Origin: Seison nebaliae
Lineage: Eukaryota; Rotifera; Pararotatoria; Seisonacea; Seisonidae
NCBI GenBank assembly: GCA_023231475.1
Contig: JALJEE010000449.1
Span: 1 to 64,000, forward strand
DNA length: 64,000 bases
Direction of reading: 5' to 3'
Position 1 is the first letter of the stretch; every line of letters starts with the position of its first letter. The translations under genes were made by a program, and so were the position numbers. The notes below the pieces were generated by a model. The model ran no database searches and was not told the origin of the DNA. It worked only from the letters and a program-made list of their open reading frames with translations. This document shows, one piece after another, positions 50,445 through 63,491 of the stretch.

Positions 50445-51184
50445 AACATCCAGATCGTTTTTTTAATTACGATCTCTTCCTTCTCCCAACGATCTCTATC
50501 GGTCGGTGGGGAAGGAAGACGAAAACCCGGTAACTATCTCACTATTATGTATTTTCTGTCGTTCATTTTCGGTTTTATTGTATAAACTTTCCTTCCTTTG
50601 TAATTGAAACACTAATTTCCGTTATTATAGAACAATCTTTTCTTTAATTTTATCGTATCTGTTCATCTTCTTTAAATAAATTCATCTATACATCTTCACT
50701 CTTCTCACAAATTCCCCATCTTAATTCAACGTCGCCATCGAACCTCTCTAAAATTACCAGAATTACCATTCAAAATATTTCAGTTAAATCATTTTTAATT
50801 TCAAATTTTTGAATATTTATATTAGAATTTTTAGTAGAAAAGATTTAGTTTAACAATAAGAGATTTAATTTGAAGAAGAAATGGAAAGTAAATTGAAGAA
50901 ATAAACAATGTACATGAGGTAAAGGAAAAGAAATGTTGTTAGATAAATAAACGTTTTCCATATATTGTGAAAAAGGGTGAACTGCTCGAAATTGAAAAAA
51001 GTAAAAAAAGTTGATAATGAAAAAGTGAAAAATGTCAAACTGATCGATTCTTCAATAATTCATCATCATCCACTATGCACATTGATTGTATGAGATTTTA
51101 GGTGGTTCGTTCGTCGAACTGCCCAGATGGAGGAGGTAGATGAATTGAGAGTTCGTTTATTGAATAAAAAAGTTCCCAAATGAA
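50445..51184. other. Convergent 3' region between RasGAP and Wnt genes
   Basis: About 740 AT-rich bases between convergent genes; contains several AATAAA-type signals on both strands (for example near 50675 and 50900 on the plus strand). No gene seen. Confidence 0.55.
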
Positions 51185-53683
51185 TCACAAACATTTATAA
51201 ACTTTCCTAATACGGCCACATTTCTCACATTCGTAACGACAACACCAAATAAATCGACAATTACATTCTTCCTCGACATGTTCGTACGAACTGATAATTC
51301 CTCGACCGCAACAAACGTCCTCACAAATCGGAATTTCCACCCGATTACTTTTCGATAACGGAAATTTCTCTCGGTCATTTATCGATTCAATTAATTGTAT
51401 TCGAACGAATTGTCTCGGAATACATCTCAGTGATCTCACCATTGAGGTGGAGGTCAATGTCACTGATGGTTTTCCATCAGTAAAATAAATTTTCATTTCT
51501 TTATCGTCTATTTTACGTTTTGTTCGATGTTTTCGAGTGAGAGTAGTAGAAGAATTTCCTTCTCTCATCGAATGGTTGTGGAAGAGTATTTCTGTCACAT
51601 TTTCAAAAACATGAACTGAATCGATATTCCGTCGTTGTCTCACATGTTGTCGTAATCGATGGAGATTCTGTCGATTTCTGATGACTATTCGACCGAATTT
51701 CTTTTTCTCTTTTCCCTTCCTCGAATTACTTTTGAGATGATTCACATTATTATGACGATATGTTCGTTCATTAATTCGATGATTCCGAACGATAATTTCT
51801 GATGATTCTTTCCTCTTATTTTTCTTCTTGTACATATATCGATGCATATCTAACGAAGGCTTCCCACAACTATGTTCCTTCACGTTCATCGTTTTACTCT
51901 CCTCGAAATAAATAAATTCATCTCGAACGTTATCCAATTCATTTCGTTTGTTTCGTTTCATCGACTCATCTTTCCTCGCCCAATTGAAGCGAATGGCGAA
52001 AATTTGAGCAAATCTCACAAGTTGTCGACGATTTTCCGATCTGGGTCTCCGTAACATTCCTCGTTTCATCATCAATCTTCCTTTCGGTATCACTTTTTGA
52101 CGTAATCTCAATCGATGAGATAATCGAACATGATACGAATTAATCGTTCGTTCCATCAACGAATTCGCTATCAATTCAAACGAGGGAGATTGGAGGAAAC
52201 ATTTCATCTGATCATTCGGACAATCAAATCCTGAATCGTCATACGAAAATGGTTCGATATATTCGTTATATTTCATCAACGTATCATTCGTTTTCATTGT
52301 ATCAAATAATCTCAACGATTGAACACAACTACAATTGACGGTTGTCATCGATAATAATTCCTGATAAAAAAATTAAAAAATAATGAAAAATAATTAATTA
52401 TAAAAATTAAATAAATAATTGAAACTTTATTAGCCAGTTCGATGTTGTGTAAATTCATTTCTGCCTCTTGTATTCTTCGTTCGATATATGTCGTTAATAC
52501 CGATTTGATGTTCACCATTTTCTTGATATTTCCCAGCAGTATGGATGGTGGTGATCGTTTCCGTTTAAATGATTGTTGACGGTTTTTACCGAATGTCGAA
52601 CTATCCGAATATTTCCGATTTCTAATGAAAATTCTTGAATTTTTTTGTCGTTTCACTCGATATGGCATATTCATTTCTTTCCTGCCATTCACTTCGTTTT
52701 TTTTGAAATGACGAGAGAGAAGATGGAGATGTTCCTTCTCCTCCAACTCCTTCGTAATCTCTTTCATATATAAATGATTTTTGTGTTGCTTATAAATTTG
52801 TTTGAACATCGTTTTTTGTTCGGTGTACATGTCTTGGAAGAATGCATGAACAAATCGTTTGATGAATTTCAAATCATCAGAACATGTTATTTCCGGTATC
52901 AATAAACTGTCTTGATATACGTCCTGATATTGTGACGACGTTGTTAAACATGATCCACAAAGATCATTCAATTTCTGCTGTTTACAATACTCCATTAATG
53001 TATGCATAACTGAGGAAGTGAGAATTGAATTGATGAAAACTAATTCTTTCGAATTCCTGTAAAGAATCTCCCCAAATAAATCGGACGAATTGAAAATTTG
53101 ACAATTCCATGTTACACTTTCATCATTTATCGATCGCATCGATCTCATTCGACCAAATTGCTCCCATAATCGTTGACAATGATTGACTGCCCATGCTACC
53201 GAATCCACCAAAAGATTCGCCCAAACATTCTTAGGGGGAAATCGATCGACTGATTTGATCGATCCCAATAGTTTATTCGATTTCTCACATAATAATTCGA
53301 ATTGGAATGGAGATAAGAGGAAATAATTTTCAACAATCATCCGAATTTGAGAGGGCAATATTCGACTGTCCTTTACTAGACTATGAACTTTCGATGATTG
53401 ACGAACATTTCTGACAATGAAACGGTCGTTTAATTTCGAATTTTTGTTACTCAATTGATGATATCGTTTAAGGAACATATCGGTGGGTTGACATATTTGT
53501 TGTTCGAACAAATATGGATTGTGATTAATTGAATTATGATATAATAAGATACTCCTAGAAAATGAATTTGACGGAAAATTAAAAAATCATCAAAAATGAT
53601 ATTAACCACCATGGTTTCGTTTTGCCGATACATGACGTTGTTGAGATGAGAATGTAAAAGAAAACGATTAATTTGAAATTCAT
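51185..53683 (-). CDS. Divergent, double-length Wnt-family secreted ligand
   Basis: Exons 53683-53607, 53554-52426 and 52360-51185 give 793 residues in phase. It begins with a signal peptide (MNFKLIVFFYILISTTSCIG) and then the Wnt-like WWS at the first splice. Wnt marks follow in order: CEKSNKLL and VNHCQRLWEQF, WNCQIFNSS, a helix SVMHTLMEYCKQQ ending in LCGSC, the TCSDDLKFIKRFVHAFFQDM block, MNLHNIELANK, the CxC NCSC at 412-414, and the C-terminal cysteine block at 748-793 (CEDVCCGRG, ECNCRFIWCCRYECEKC, VYKC). Wnts are secreted morphogens binding Frizzled. Odd features: the HGVSGSC loop whose serine takes palmitoleate reads VQSLRLF instead, and Arg/Lys-rich insertions (before MNLHN and between residues 450 and 720) double the usual 350-400 length. 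It could be Wnt5-like by WWS and insertions, but the subfamily is not certain. Confidence 0.85.
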
Positions 53684-56600
53684 TTTTCCACTCATCACAT
53701 TCTAGAAAGATTGAAAATAATTCTAATTCGAAGAACAATGAAAGAAATTGAATTAATTAATTTTGAAAGAATTTTTAAAATAATTCCGGAAATTTCAATA
53801 TAATGGAATAATATAATTCCATTATTGGAATGAGATAAAGAATGGATGAAATTCTCGAATTATATGAATTTTATTCTTAGAGAGGAAGTTAAGGAAGAAT
53901 GAATGTGATTTGAATGAAACAGTTGATATAGTGGAAGATTTGTTTAATTGTCATTCGACCATCAATTCCACATGAATAAATCCAATCAAATAATTTATGA
54001 TAAACAAAAACGATTAAAAAGTATGCTAATCTATCTTAATCTGAAGAAGTCTCTTGACATTCTCTTTAATCGCAAATGAATTAATTCTTATAACAGTTGA
54101 GCGCGATATTAACGATTCGCAAATTTTGATTCACCAACCGTCTAAAGTGACAGTAGCACCTTCGGAACGTAACACCAACTGAATCCCTTCCACAGTCGAG
54201 ATAGAGTAAACAAGTTGTAAAAGATAAAACATTTCTCCTTTCACATTCCTCGCGTGTAAAGGTGATATTTTGTGAGGGGAAAAATGAAAATAGTTTCATG
54301 ATCAAGAGAATGTGATTATCCGACGAACAATTCGAGAATTGTTGTTACGAAACACAATTGAGTGAATTGAATCAAAAAGTATTCGTTCCATTTCTCTCTT
54401 GTCCTTTCTCTCATGGAATACTTACCGATTGTACGGAGGAATTGAAGATGAGAAATTTATGTAAATATATTCAATTGTTGATATTGATCCATTTTGGTTG
54501 TTGTATGGTGCGGCAACAGGTCAAACTAATAGTTTACATAAATACCACAAGAGAATGCATGGCACTATTAGAAGATTTGATTGAGGTCATTCGATTGGAA
54601 AGAAAGTTTTTCTACGGATTTTCCAAATATCACCTGGTCATTATTTTCGAATAGATCTTCTCGTTTAATTATTTTCGCTCCATAGAAAGTACTTAATGTC
54701 AATACGAAAAGAAGAAACAAGAAAAGTTTTCAGAAAAATTAAATGTTCCCATTGTCTCCAATTCGAACAATAGAAATGGAAGAAGATTCCCTAAACTCAC
54801 TCCACAATGATATTAAGTGGATTGACGATTTATATTCATGTGGATATCGATAATTGATGAAAATACAGTTGCGTGGATGTGCAACATACTCCTCGTAAAT
54901 CAGAGGGACAAACAATGCGGATGTGACGGATGGAAAGGAAATCCTTTCTTCCATTGATGAGATATTAACGAGAATAATTGTTAATCTTCAATATTCTCCG
55001 CCAACATTTTCCTTTATCTCTCCATTCATGGATTGTGTTAACCTGTCCGATTTGAGTAGCAGCGTTGAAAGAAATAAAGAAATTCTTTTGTGAATGATCG
55101 GGAGGATGGGGAAAGCAAAGAATAAAACGAGACTTACTCACCAACTTCCGCCTTAAGTGAAAATATTGACTAATTGAGTTTCGGTTTCTTCCCCCGCGTA
55201 AAAATCTAGATATCTCAAGTAGCAGTAGGTACGTAGTAGTAGTAGTAGTTGTTGTTGTTGTTGTGTGGATCGATAGTGATTAGAAGACGAGACGAGTGGG
55301 AACTGTGGAAAAATTGCTATTTCAATACTTCAAAATGAGATGTTAAAAGTGTTTACTTTGAATATCAAAAGAAATCGGTTAAAATAAATTTATCTAATTT
55401 CCTTCATCTCAATTAGGAAGATATTAATACACCGAACAATTTTAATTTATTCCTAAAAAAAATTCGAGCACTGTGTAAAGGAAAAATGACAAACGAACCG
55501 AATTATTCAGCTCATCCTCTCAGAAATAAAAAGAAGAAAGGAAGAAACGAACATTAAGAAAGAAAGTTCAACAAATTAATTTTCAACTCTAACAAGGTCT
55601 GTCTCATGTGCAAGGAACGATTTATAGGAACGGTATGATGATAATGACGGTGGGAAATGAAAGGATAAAAATTAATTAAACATCTTAACAATTCGAGTGA
55701 GATCGCAAGGTTAATGGTTTTATTCTCATTGTTACATTATTTATGGAATAACTTCGTTCAATTTCCAAAGAAATAACATGTTGTCTTACCATCAGATGGA
55801 AATTTTGGTAAGGAACTTTTCTTTGAACTTTCATTCAGGACAGTTCCACTATCTTTGGGTTTTTCAACTAACACCTCTCACAGCGGACAGACTTACTCCA
55901 ACTTAAACGGACAGATCTACTCCTCCTTTCCAAAATTCAACAATTCCACTTCCTCTTTCTTCTGATTTTCATTCTTCTACTTAAATTCCATTAATACCAC
56001 AACAACAATACACATCTACATCAATTCTTTCAAATATACTTATATATCAAAGGGATATTGAAGTACCAAAAATGATATTTAAAAATAAAAATTATAATTA
56101 TTATTATAAAAAATTTACAATCACAAAAAAAAATTGAGGGGAATAACATTTACTGGAAATTGAAAGAAACGAAAATAGCTTTGACCGGTTTTTTTGAAAG
56201 AATTTGGTAGAATTGTCCGGCATCTTTTTCTTTCGTTTCTTAACAAATCATTTCAACCACAACAATTGCTTGAGACATAATACGAACATTAGAATGAGAA
56301 GAATGATGTGATTGTTTCGAAAAGTAAATAAAAGTTTCATGAAAAAGTTTATCGTAGTGAGGAGGAGAGATTGCTCGAAAAGTATGCTCATTATAATTTT
56401 ATGTTAAATTAGAATGAGTGAATATTTATAGTGATATCATATGATATAAGACATGTGGGCAACCTTCTGCTTCCCATCAACACCAGTTGATCATATCATT
56501 AATAGAAAGTGGTTGTATTCTCGTCTAACTATTTTTGTTTTTTTGGGTTTATTTCGATTTATAATTATTCAACTAATTGCCTTTGATTGAGATATGATAC

Positions 56601-58440
56601 ATGTAACCGATAAAGAAAATGTAAAATTTTTAATTTTATTGATCGGTTGACAATGAACATGTTGTCGATATTACGCAATTACGTTAAGACGAGTTAGAGT
56701 GGATTGAATGAAAATAGTCCGATAATACGAAACGAATGGCGGAAATTTGGAGGAATTTAATTCGTCGCGATTGTTGAACGACGAAAGAATGAAACAAATT
56801 CGAAAGTACTTTTCGCTAATTGTCCTCGAAGTAAATTGTGTTATGAAAAGTTAGAAAGCTTCCGCTATTCTAATGGCTAATCTGTGAAGAAGGATTAGGC
56901 GAATGCGGAAGGTAAACATCGTAATTTAAAACTGAACGAATGACACCATCTTGTGTGGTTGGAAGATCTGCGTTTGAGCTAATCAAGTCATATCTTATTT
57001 CTTTTTGATTTATGATTATCCGAAGAGAAACCTCCGAATAGTTTTAATCATAACCAAACCGGAAGTTACACCTTCCCAAACTGTTTTATGGACAATAACG
57101 TCAATCCATATTCTTTGTTGTTACGTCAATGAACGATTATATTCCAACAACTACCCAATACATTAGCATCGTTTAATTGGAGATAAAAATAACATACTAA
57201 TCATCCGATCTCCTTTTCTGATGGTTTTATGGTGAACTTTTAATGATTTGTGAAAAAAGTAGAAAATTACATAACGATGCAAAATATGAAATAATTAACA
57301 TAAATCATTAATTTCTCGAAATTTATATTTAACTTTTTTCCTTAGATAATAATTTGTTATCTCTCGGAAATTTGACATTGATTAACTTCCATAAAAGTTA
57401 CAGCTACGTACTAGAAGATTTAGAGTTCTAATAACCATTTCATGATATAACCATTTCTATATTTCCTTCACACAATAATCATCTCAGCAGATAATTGTAA
57501 CCTTGTGAAATGGAGAAGTTTATTCCGTTCTTCCTAATTCGGACATTTTTACTTCCATTTTTCTTTTTCTTTTTCGGAAATTTCGAACAATTCTACTTCA
57601 AATTCAATTTTTTTGACATTTATTCCACTTCCTTATCAGAGCCAACATCAGAAACCTGATCATTTAATGGAGAAATTTTCGGACGTTCCAATTTTTCTAT
57701 CATCTCAATTTAAACAGATATTTATATCATTATGATAATCATTTTCATAGAATACGGTGAAGTTAACAGACGTTTAGTTTAGGGGACAAAAAACTCAATC
57801 GTCCGTATTTATTCATTGAGAAAAATGTTTGTTTTGGTGAAGGATTATCTTCTTGCAAGAAAGTAAAACTAACAACATTTTTATTATAACCTAATAAGAA
57901 AGGAGGAATAATGAGAAATAAGATAAATGAGAAGTCTAATATTTGATTTGGAAATTGAGGAGATGTTCCCGAAAATCTATTACCTCATAAACTTTATTCC
58001 TTGGAGTCTTATGCAGATTGATGGGAGTTGATGTGCATCAATACCTTGTAATTGAGAAAAGTTGGAGGAATGAATTGTGTCTAAACAATGCGAGTGACTT
58101 GGAAGCTGATGAAGGAGGAAGTTCATTAGTTTTGGAACCGCCAAGTCTCCGTGAAAGATGGGAAATAATCGGAAATTAAAGTGACAATACCCAAATATTT
58201 TCTTGTCTTCGATCAATGTGCAAATGGTGCACAAGAAAAAATGGTGGAAGAATATGGGGGAAATGAGCATCTTATTCATTTGATAAAGGTAAAGAAGTTG
58301 CTCTTTAGGAAACGATGGAAATATTCATTAAATTTTACAGTATATTACAAGTGTTTCCTTCCTACTGTTTGATATGTTCCGAGTTGCCATTAATGGACGA
58401 GTGTCGAATAAATTGAACAAACTTCACACTAACAAAAATT
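53684..58440. other. Gene-poor spacer, 4.8 kb
   Basis: Upstream of the Wnt gene. A frame at 54358-54654 (98 codons) includes a hydrophobic stretch after an internal ATG (MRNLCKYIQLLILIHFGCC) that could be a signal peptide of a small secreted protein, but no splice partner is evident. AGT/GTT triplet runs lie at 55232-55263. Otherwise AT-rich with nothing recognisable; Wnt regulatory DNA is likely here. Confidence 0.45.
55232..55263. repeat. AGT then GTT triplet runs
   Basis: About five AGT copies passing into about five GTT copies; short microsatellite in the spacer upstream of the Wnt gene. Confidence 0.85.
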
Positions 58441-58832
58441 AGTGGTTTATGCAACATCTGATATTTATCATTAAAGTCCAGGAAAATGGACGATTACGTG
58501 CCGACAGTACAGATGTCATTCTCATTCTAAACAAGAATTGGCTACTGACCATTAAATGGATGATGACTGCTGATGATCATAATAAATTTAAGGGTCTGCT
58601 CTTAATCTCCTACAAAAATATCATAACTAATCCATTTAAATGGTGATATCATCACTCAAATAAACGGTAATTTCCTCACTAAATTCTCGAACATTTCACT
58701 CAACATTTTGGAAAATTTCTTATCGTTTATTATTATATAGAAATTAATAAAACTTAAAAAATAAAATTTCTCATTTTACGTTTCTTATTGTTAAGAAAGT
58801 TTTCTCATTTTAATTTTTTCACTTATCAATAG

Positions 58833-59259
58833 TGTTCTATGGAGAAACGGTGATGAAATGACAGAGAGAAAAAAAGAGGAGAATGAAGAAATTGCCGATT
58901 TTCAAAATGAAGAAATGTTAATTTTGGAAATGTTTGAACAAGATTTCATAAAGACTAAAATACAGTCAATAAGAGACGAAGAATTGTCAGTTTTTAATGT
59001 AAAACATTTCCCCTTTAAATGATCCGTCTTCACCGAATATAATGGTAAGTTATTCGGTTCGTCATAATAACAGTCATTATTATCGTTATCGTATTAATAA
59101 CAAACTTTATACATAATAGGTGATGAAATATATGGAGAAGATGAATATGATCGTAATAGATTTCAACTTCAAGAGGTTAAAAATCTGATGCACAAAGAAT
59201 GCACACTTCCTATTCAGACAATTATCTTCGCCACATTCACGAATTATTTTCACAGCTAA
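58833..59259 (+). CDS. Possible small gene, exon structure unresolved
   Basis: Two stretches look coding. The first, 58833-58989, follows an acceptor-like TAG and reads a Glu-rich helix (MTERKKEENEEIADFQNE, then MLILEMFEQDFIKT). The second, 59120-59259, follows TAG and reads GDEIYGEDEYDRNRFQLQEV and then a cysteine-containing end up to TAA. The two do not join in phase with the donor at 58990, so a small exon or a different donor is missing, or the gene is decayed. Function unknown. It lies just upstream, same strand, of the small secreted protein gene at 59580, to which it might be related. Confidence 0.3.
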
Positions 59260-59579
59260 ATTGTCTTAACAAAATTATTTTATCTTCCATTGCTACTTCA
59301 CTTCTAAATAACAAACGAGTTTGAATGATATTGTTCAATTTGGACGGTAAACAAATTCCAGGAAAGAACAGGAAGAATGAACATTTGCGCATGAACGACG
59401 CACTTAAACAGTAGGAAATCCAGTACCTTAGCAAACAGAACGTGCTTTCTTTCCCAAAAAATTTTTCTCCTCCACAATTATTTTCTTCCACCCAAACATT
59501 ATTTTCTTCCAGAAATCATTACATAATTCAAATATCATCTTATATCATAAATTTAGGGAATAAAATTCTCAATACAAAT

Positions 59580-60062
59580 ATGTTATTCTCATTATTTATT
59601 ATTATTATTGTTTCCTTCCTAAAATTAGGAGATAAATTTGAACAATTACAAAAATTAATTGAAAACCATCAATTCCATTATGGTGATGGTGAGTATTGAA
59701 ATTTTATCATTATTCTCTTTGGGCTCTCTTTCATTGAAAGAGAAATACTGGTGAACAATCAAAAAGTTGTTCGACGTTTTCCACCTAAACTCTCTACCGT
59801 AGCCGATCGATTTTCTTAATTGAACAAGAAAGTGAAACAAGTTCGTAGTGCAACGGAAGAACGACTCCAATTTCGACTAATGGGATTTTATTGTCGACAA
59901 ATTATTGACGATAACCTCACAAAAATTGTCGATGACAACATAATGACATTTCTCATTCAACTTTTTAGAGGATTACAAAAAATTTGTGACGGCCGAATTA
60001 TTCTAATAATAGATGTTGAGGAGAATAATTGTTTTATTGAGTCATTCAATCTCATTGCATAA
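59580..60062 (+). CDS. Small secreted protein, family unknown
   Basis: Start chosen at the ATG that opens a signal peptide (MLFSLFIIIIVSFLKLG), although the frame is open farther upstream. Exon 1 is 59580-59688, exon 2 starts at 59743, exon 3 is 59829-60062. The second intron is either 59766-59828 (63 bases, donor GTT) or 59799-59828 (30 bases); both keep phase and give about 121 or 132 residues. The mature chain is mostly helical and charged (DKFEQLQKLIENHQFHYGD, then RSATEERLQFRLMGFYCRQI and a hydrophobic KICDGRIILIIDVEEN near the end). I do not recognise it. It may belong to a lineage-specific secreted family. Confidence 0.5.
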
Positions 60063-63000
60063 TCGATTCTTTCGAATGACAAGAATTATTTCTCTTAATC
60101 CTTCTCTCCGTCTCCCAACGGACTAGTCGGATTTTCATTATAAAAATATTCATATACACATTTGACATGGACATTGGGATGATCGTCGTTGTCGAATAGA
60201 TAAACTGTTACGAAAATTTATTCGCACATTCATTATCTAAATCGAAAGCGATGGGATAAATTAGTAATAATATGGTCGATATATCGAAACTTAATTTTTT
60301 GGAGTGAAAAAAGAAAAGTGTGAGTTGATCGTTGACAAATGGTCGCGAGAAATTTAATTCGCTTTCCTCTCCAAACATGACGTGACGATCGTGTGAAAGT
60401 ATTGACCGAAAAAGACGAATCTTACTTCTCCTCATTAACTACATTTCTAACGATGTCGATCATTTATGAAAATATTACTGGGAGCGCAGAAGGCGTTCTT
60501 GGAATGATTATTTCTTCACCGCTCTCCTTATTTACATTAGAATAATCCTTTCACATTAATCTTTCGTATGTCCATAGAAAAGGTCAGTTGGACTTGCCAA
60601 TTGAACTTCTTCTTCTTCACAACAGACGAATTTGTTCTTTTGTCGTCCGGAACAATTGATTGATATGTTTACGCTTGACGACCTTCTTCTCAATTTCCCC
60701 ATTTACTGTCCGACAAAACAATTCCACATGATGGCAATAAATTCTCTCGACAATATGTTAGCGGCATTTTGAATAAGGAAAGCCTCAGGCCATCGTTGTT
60801 CATTAATGAAAAAGAAAACTTATCGACTGAATATGTCCCAAATTCATTCCATCCGTTTATTTCCTCAAGTCGATACTTCTCATTTCCACCATCAAATTCC
60901 TGGAGATGACGGTAATTAATCCGATGAAAAATATTTGCTTAAACATTTCGGCAGAACATTCTACTCTTCTTTCTCTCCCCAAATAGAATTATGAGAATAA
61001 TTGAATGAGAAAACACATGAATCAGATTAACCGAAATAAACGATCATCACCATCATTCTTCCTTCCATTGGAAGTGAAAGAATGCTGGTAAATCCTGTAA
61101 ATCCGTCAATATCATGGAAATGATGACAATGACGAAGGACAGAAAAAGAAAGAAGAAACGACAGATGGAACGATAACCATGTCAGTTGATGTCATTAATG
61201 ATGACGGTAGTAATAAAATTTCATTGACTTATTAATATTCCATATTGATTTACTTTCTATAATTCCATTAAAATCTTTCATTATTATCACTCTTCGTTTT
61301 CTTTTACTATTAATTTGTTTTCTTTTGCACTTTCAACTCTTCTTCCCTCAAACCATCATCATCATCATCATCATATGAAATTGATGTACATACTTCTTTT
61401 TTTTCTTCTTTTGGATTCTTTCTTCTTTCATACGTGATTAGTGAGTGACGATGTGTTAAGAAAACAATTTTCAGGTTTTATTATAATTCCTGTCATTTTT
61501 CATCGTTCGCTTAATAGTTCTTCTTCGAAAGGTACCATCAACAATAATCGAAACATTTTACGATTAGTATTTAACAACACAAAAATTTGTTGACCGTTGT
61601 CCATTCCAATTTCCGGACGATAACATCATAAGACAAAAGAATCATATTTAAAAATCCATAAATTGACAAAAAAATCATGTTGGAAAAAAACCATCATCTA
61701 ATTAAAAAGATGATATGATGAACGGAGTGAAATGAACAAAAATTTTGTCTGGTGGTCATTCAGTCCAAAATTCTCGTTGAACGATTATCGAATGATATGT
61801 ATTGTTAGGATGATCGAAAAAATGGTAAGAAAGAAACGGAATAAAAATGAATTATTACAAGTGGTCTAAATTTATCTCTCTCTTTCTCTCTCTTTAGTTC
61901 AGTTCATAAATATCGGAATACGATGACTGAAAGGAAGCTGTTTGCTTCCATTGTCGACGTAATATTTAGACTCTCGAATTACCATGATTATTGTGAAAGA
62001 ATTTCCATTAACCACAAGAGAAAAGATTTAGGAAAGGAACAATAAAGTAACGGGTAGATGATCCAACATTCGAACCGATTTTAATTGAATGGGCCCGATG
62101 GCAATATTTCTTTCCAAAATATTTTGCAACGCGACAACGACACACGACGAACAAGCCGATTTAGTTCTCGAAAGGAAATAGGCGTTCAACATAACTTGCC
62201 TCCAAACTAAAAAAACACAATAACTCTTTCCCAAATCTTCGACACCGTTTGACGTGTTGTTAGATAAGAAAGGAAGGGTTGGTCTCCTTTTCAATAATTA
62301 TGAAATCTTGATAAATATGGAAAGAAAGAAAAAGGTCAAAAATTAGCGTTATATCTTTCTCCTCTCTCCTCTTGCGAAAGGAGAAAACATTATTTTTTTA
62401 ATCTGATCTTCACATTCATATTCTTCCTACATTCGCTCGTCGAAGTAACTTATCTCACTTACACTAACTAACTAACTAACTGATAGACAATAAATTTAAA
62501 AATAAAAACTTTAAAACTATTTTCCTATAAAGAAAGATGATGGAGAATATTTTGATAGTATTCAAGAATTAGATGAGGAAAAAATGAAGAATTTGCATTA
62601 AATTTGTCCATAAAAAATTTAATTTTCTTTGTAAATTGGAAAAAGAATGAAGATCTGAAGGACGAAAAAATTTATTGAGAAACAATTCAAAAATTAAACT
62701 AATTTACTTGAATAGTAGGAAGAAAATAAGCAAAATGAATTACAAGGACAAATCATGACATGACAATCGAATGGAGAAGTCGCGACTAGTTTGATTTAGT
62801 CGATGAAGAAGTGAAGTTGAATTCTTTGAAGAAAGAAGAAATTTAATTGAAAAGTTTAGTTTGTTTCCTAAAGAAACTGTTAGGAAATCGTAAGATCATC
62901 AGTTCCTGCTTCGATTGTTATTTTGAAATTGGTTCGTCGCTCATGTAATTAGGAGAACAGTTAGGTACGAAAATACTCGGTAGTCTTTCTCGTCGAACAT

Positions 63001-63491
63001 TTAGTTTCACGAGTTAAACATTTATCTTTGCGTCAAATTTCTTACCAATTGATCGGACAGCGTAATGATATTTTTATGATTGAGGTCCGTTGTTGGCGGA
63101 AACTATTATTATAAGAAGTATATCTTCAATCGTTTTTTAATACTGACCAACATAAATTCCTATCTCCCAATTATATCTTGATTGGGATAGTGTTGAAGAT
63201 GAAAATTAATTTCCTCCAGCTCAATTGCTCAATTGCTCAATTTCATCGGACAAACAACAAAAAATCAATAAATAGTCAAAAAATATTATGAAAATGTGAA
63301 ATGTTTGTGAAGATAATTGAAAATATTTTGGTTTTCAGAAGATTTTCATGTTTGACCAAATAAACGGACATCGAGGGAAGGAGAAATGGAATAACAATTC
63401 TATTCCATTTCCTTATGTTGATGATAAGTGAAGAACAAATAAGAAATTTGAAATATAAAGAAGAAAAGAAGTTTTGAGATATTTAGGAAAT
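60063..63491. other. Gene-poor spacer with simple repeats
   Basis: About 3.4 kb of AT-rich DNA. ATC run at 61351-61373, TC run at 61873-61896, ACTA run at 62464-62482. No supported frame; the minus-strand 88-codon frame at 62028-62294 has no homology I can see or splice context. Confidence 0.5.
61351..61373. repeat. (ATC)n microsatellite
   Basis: Seven perfect ATC units; the same unit as the run at the very left edge of the window. Confidence 0.9.
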
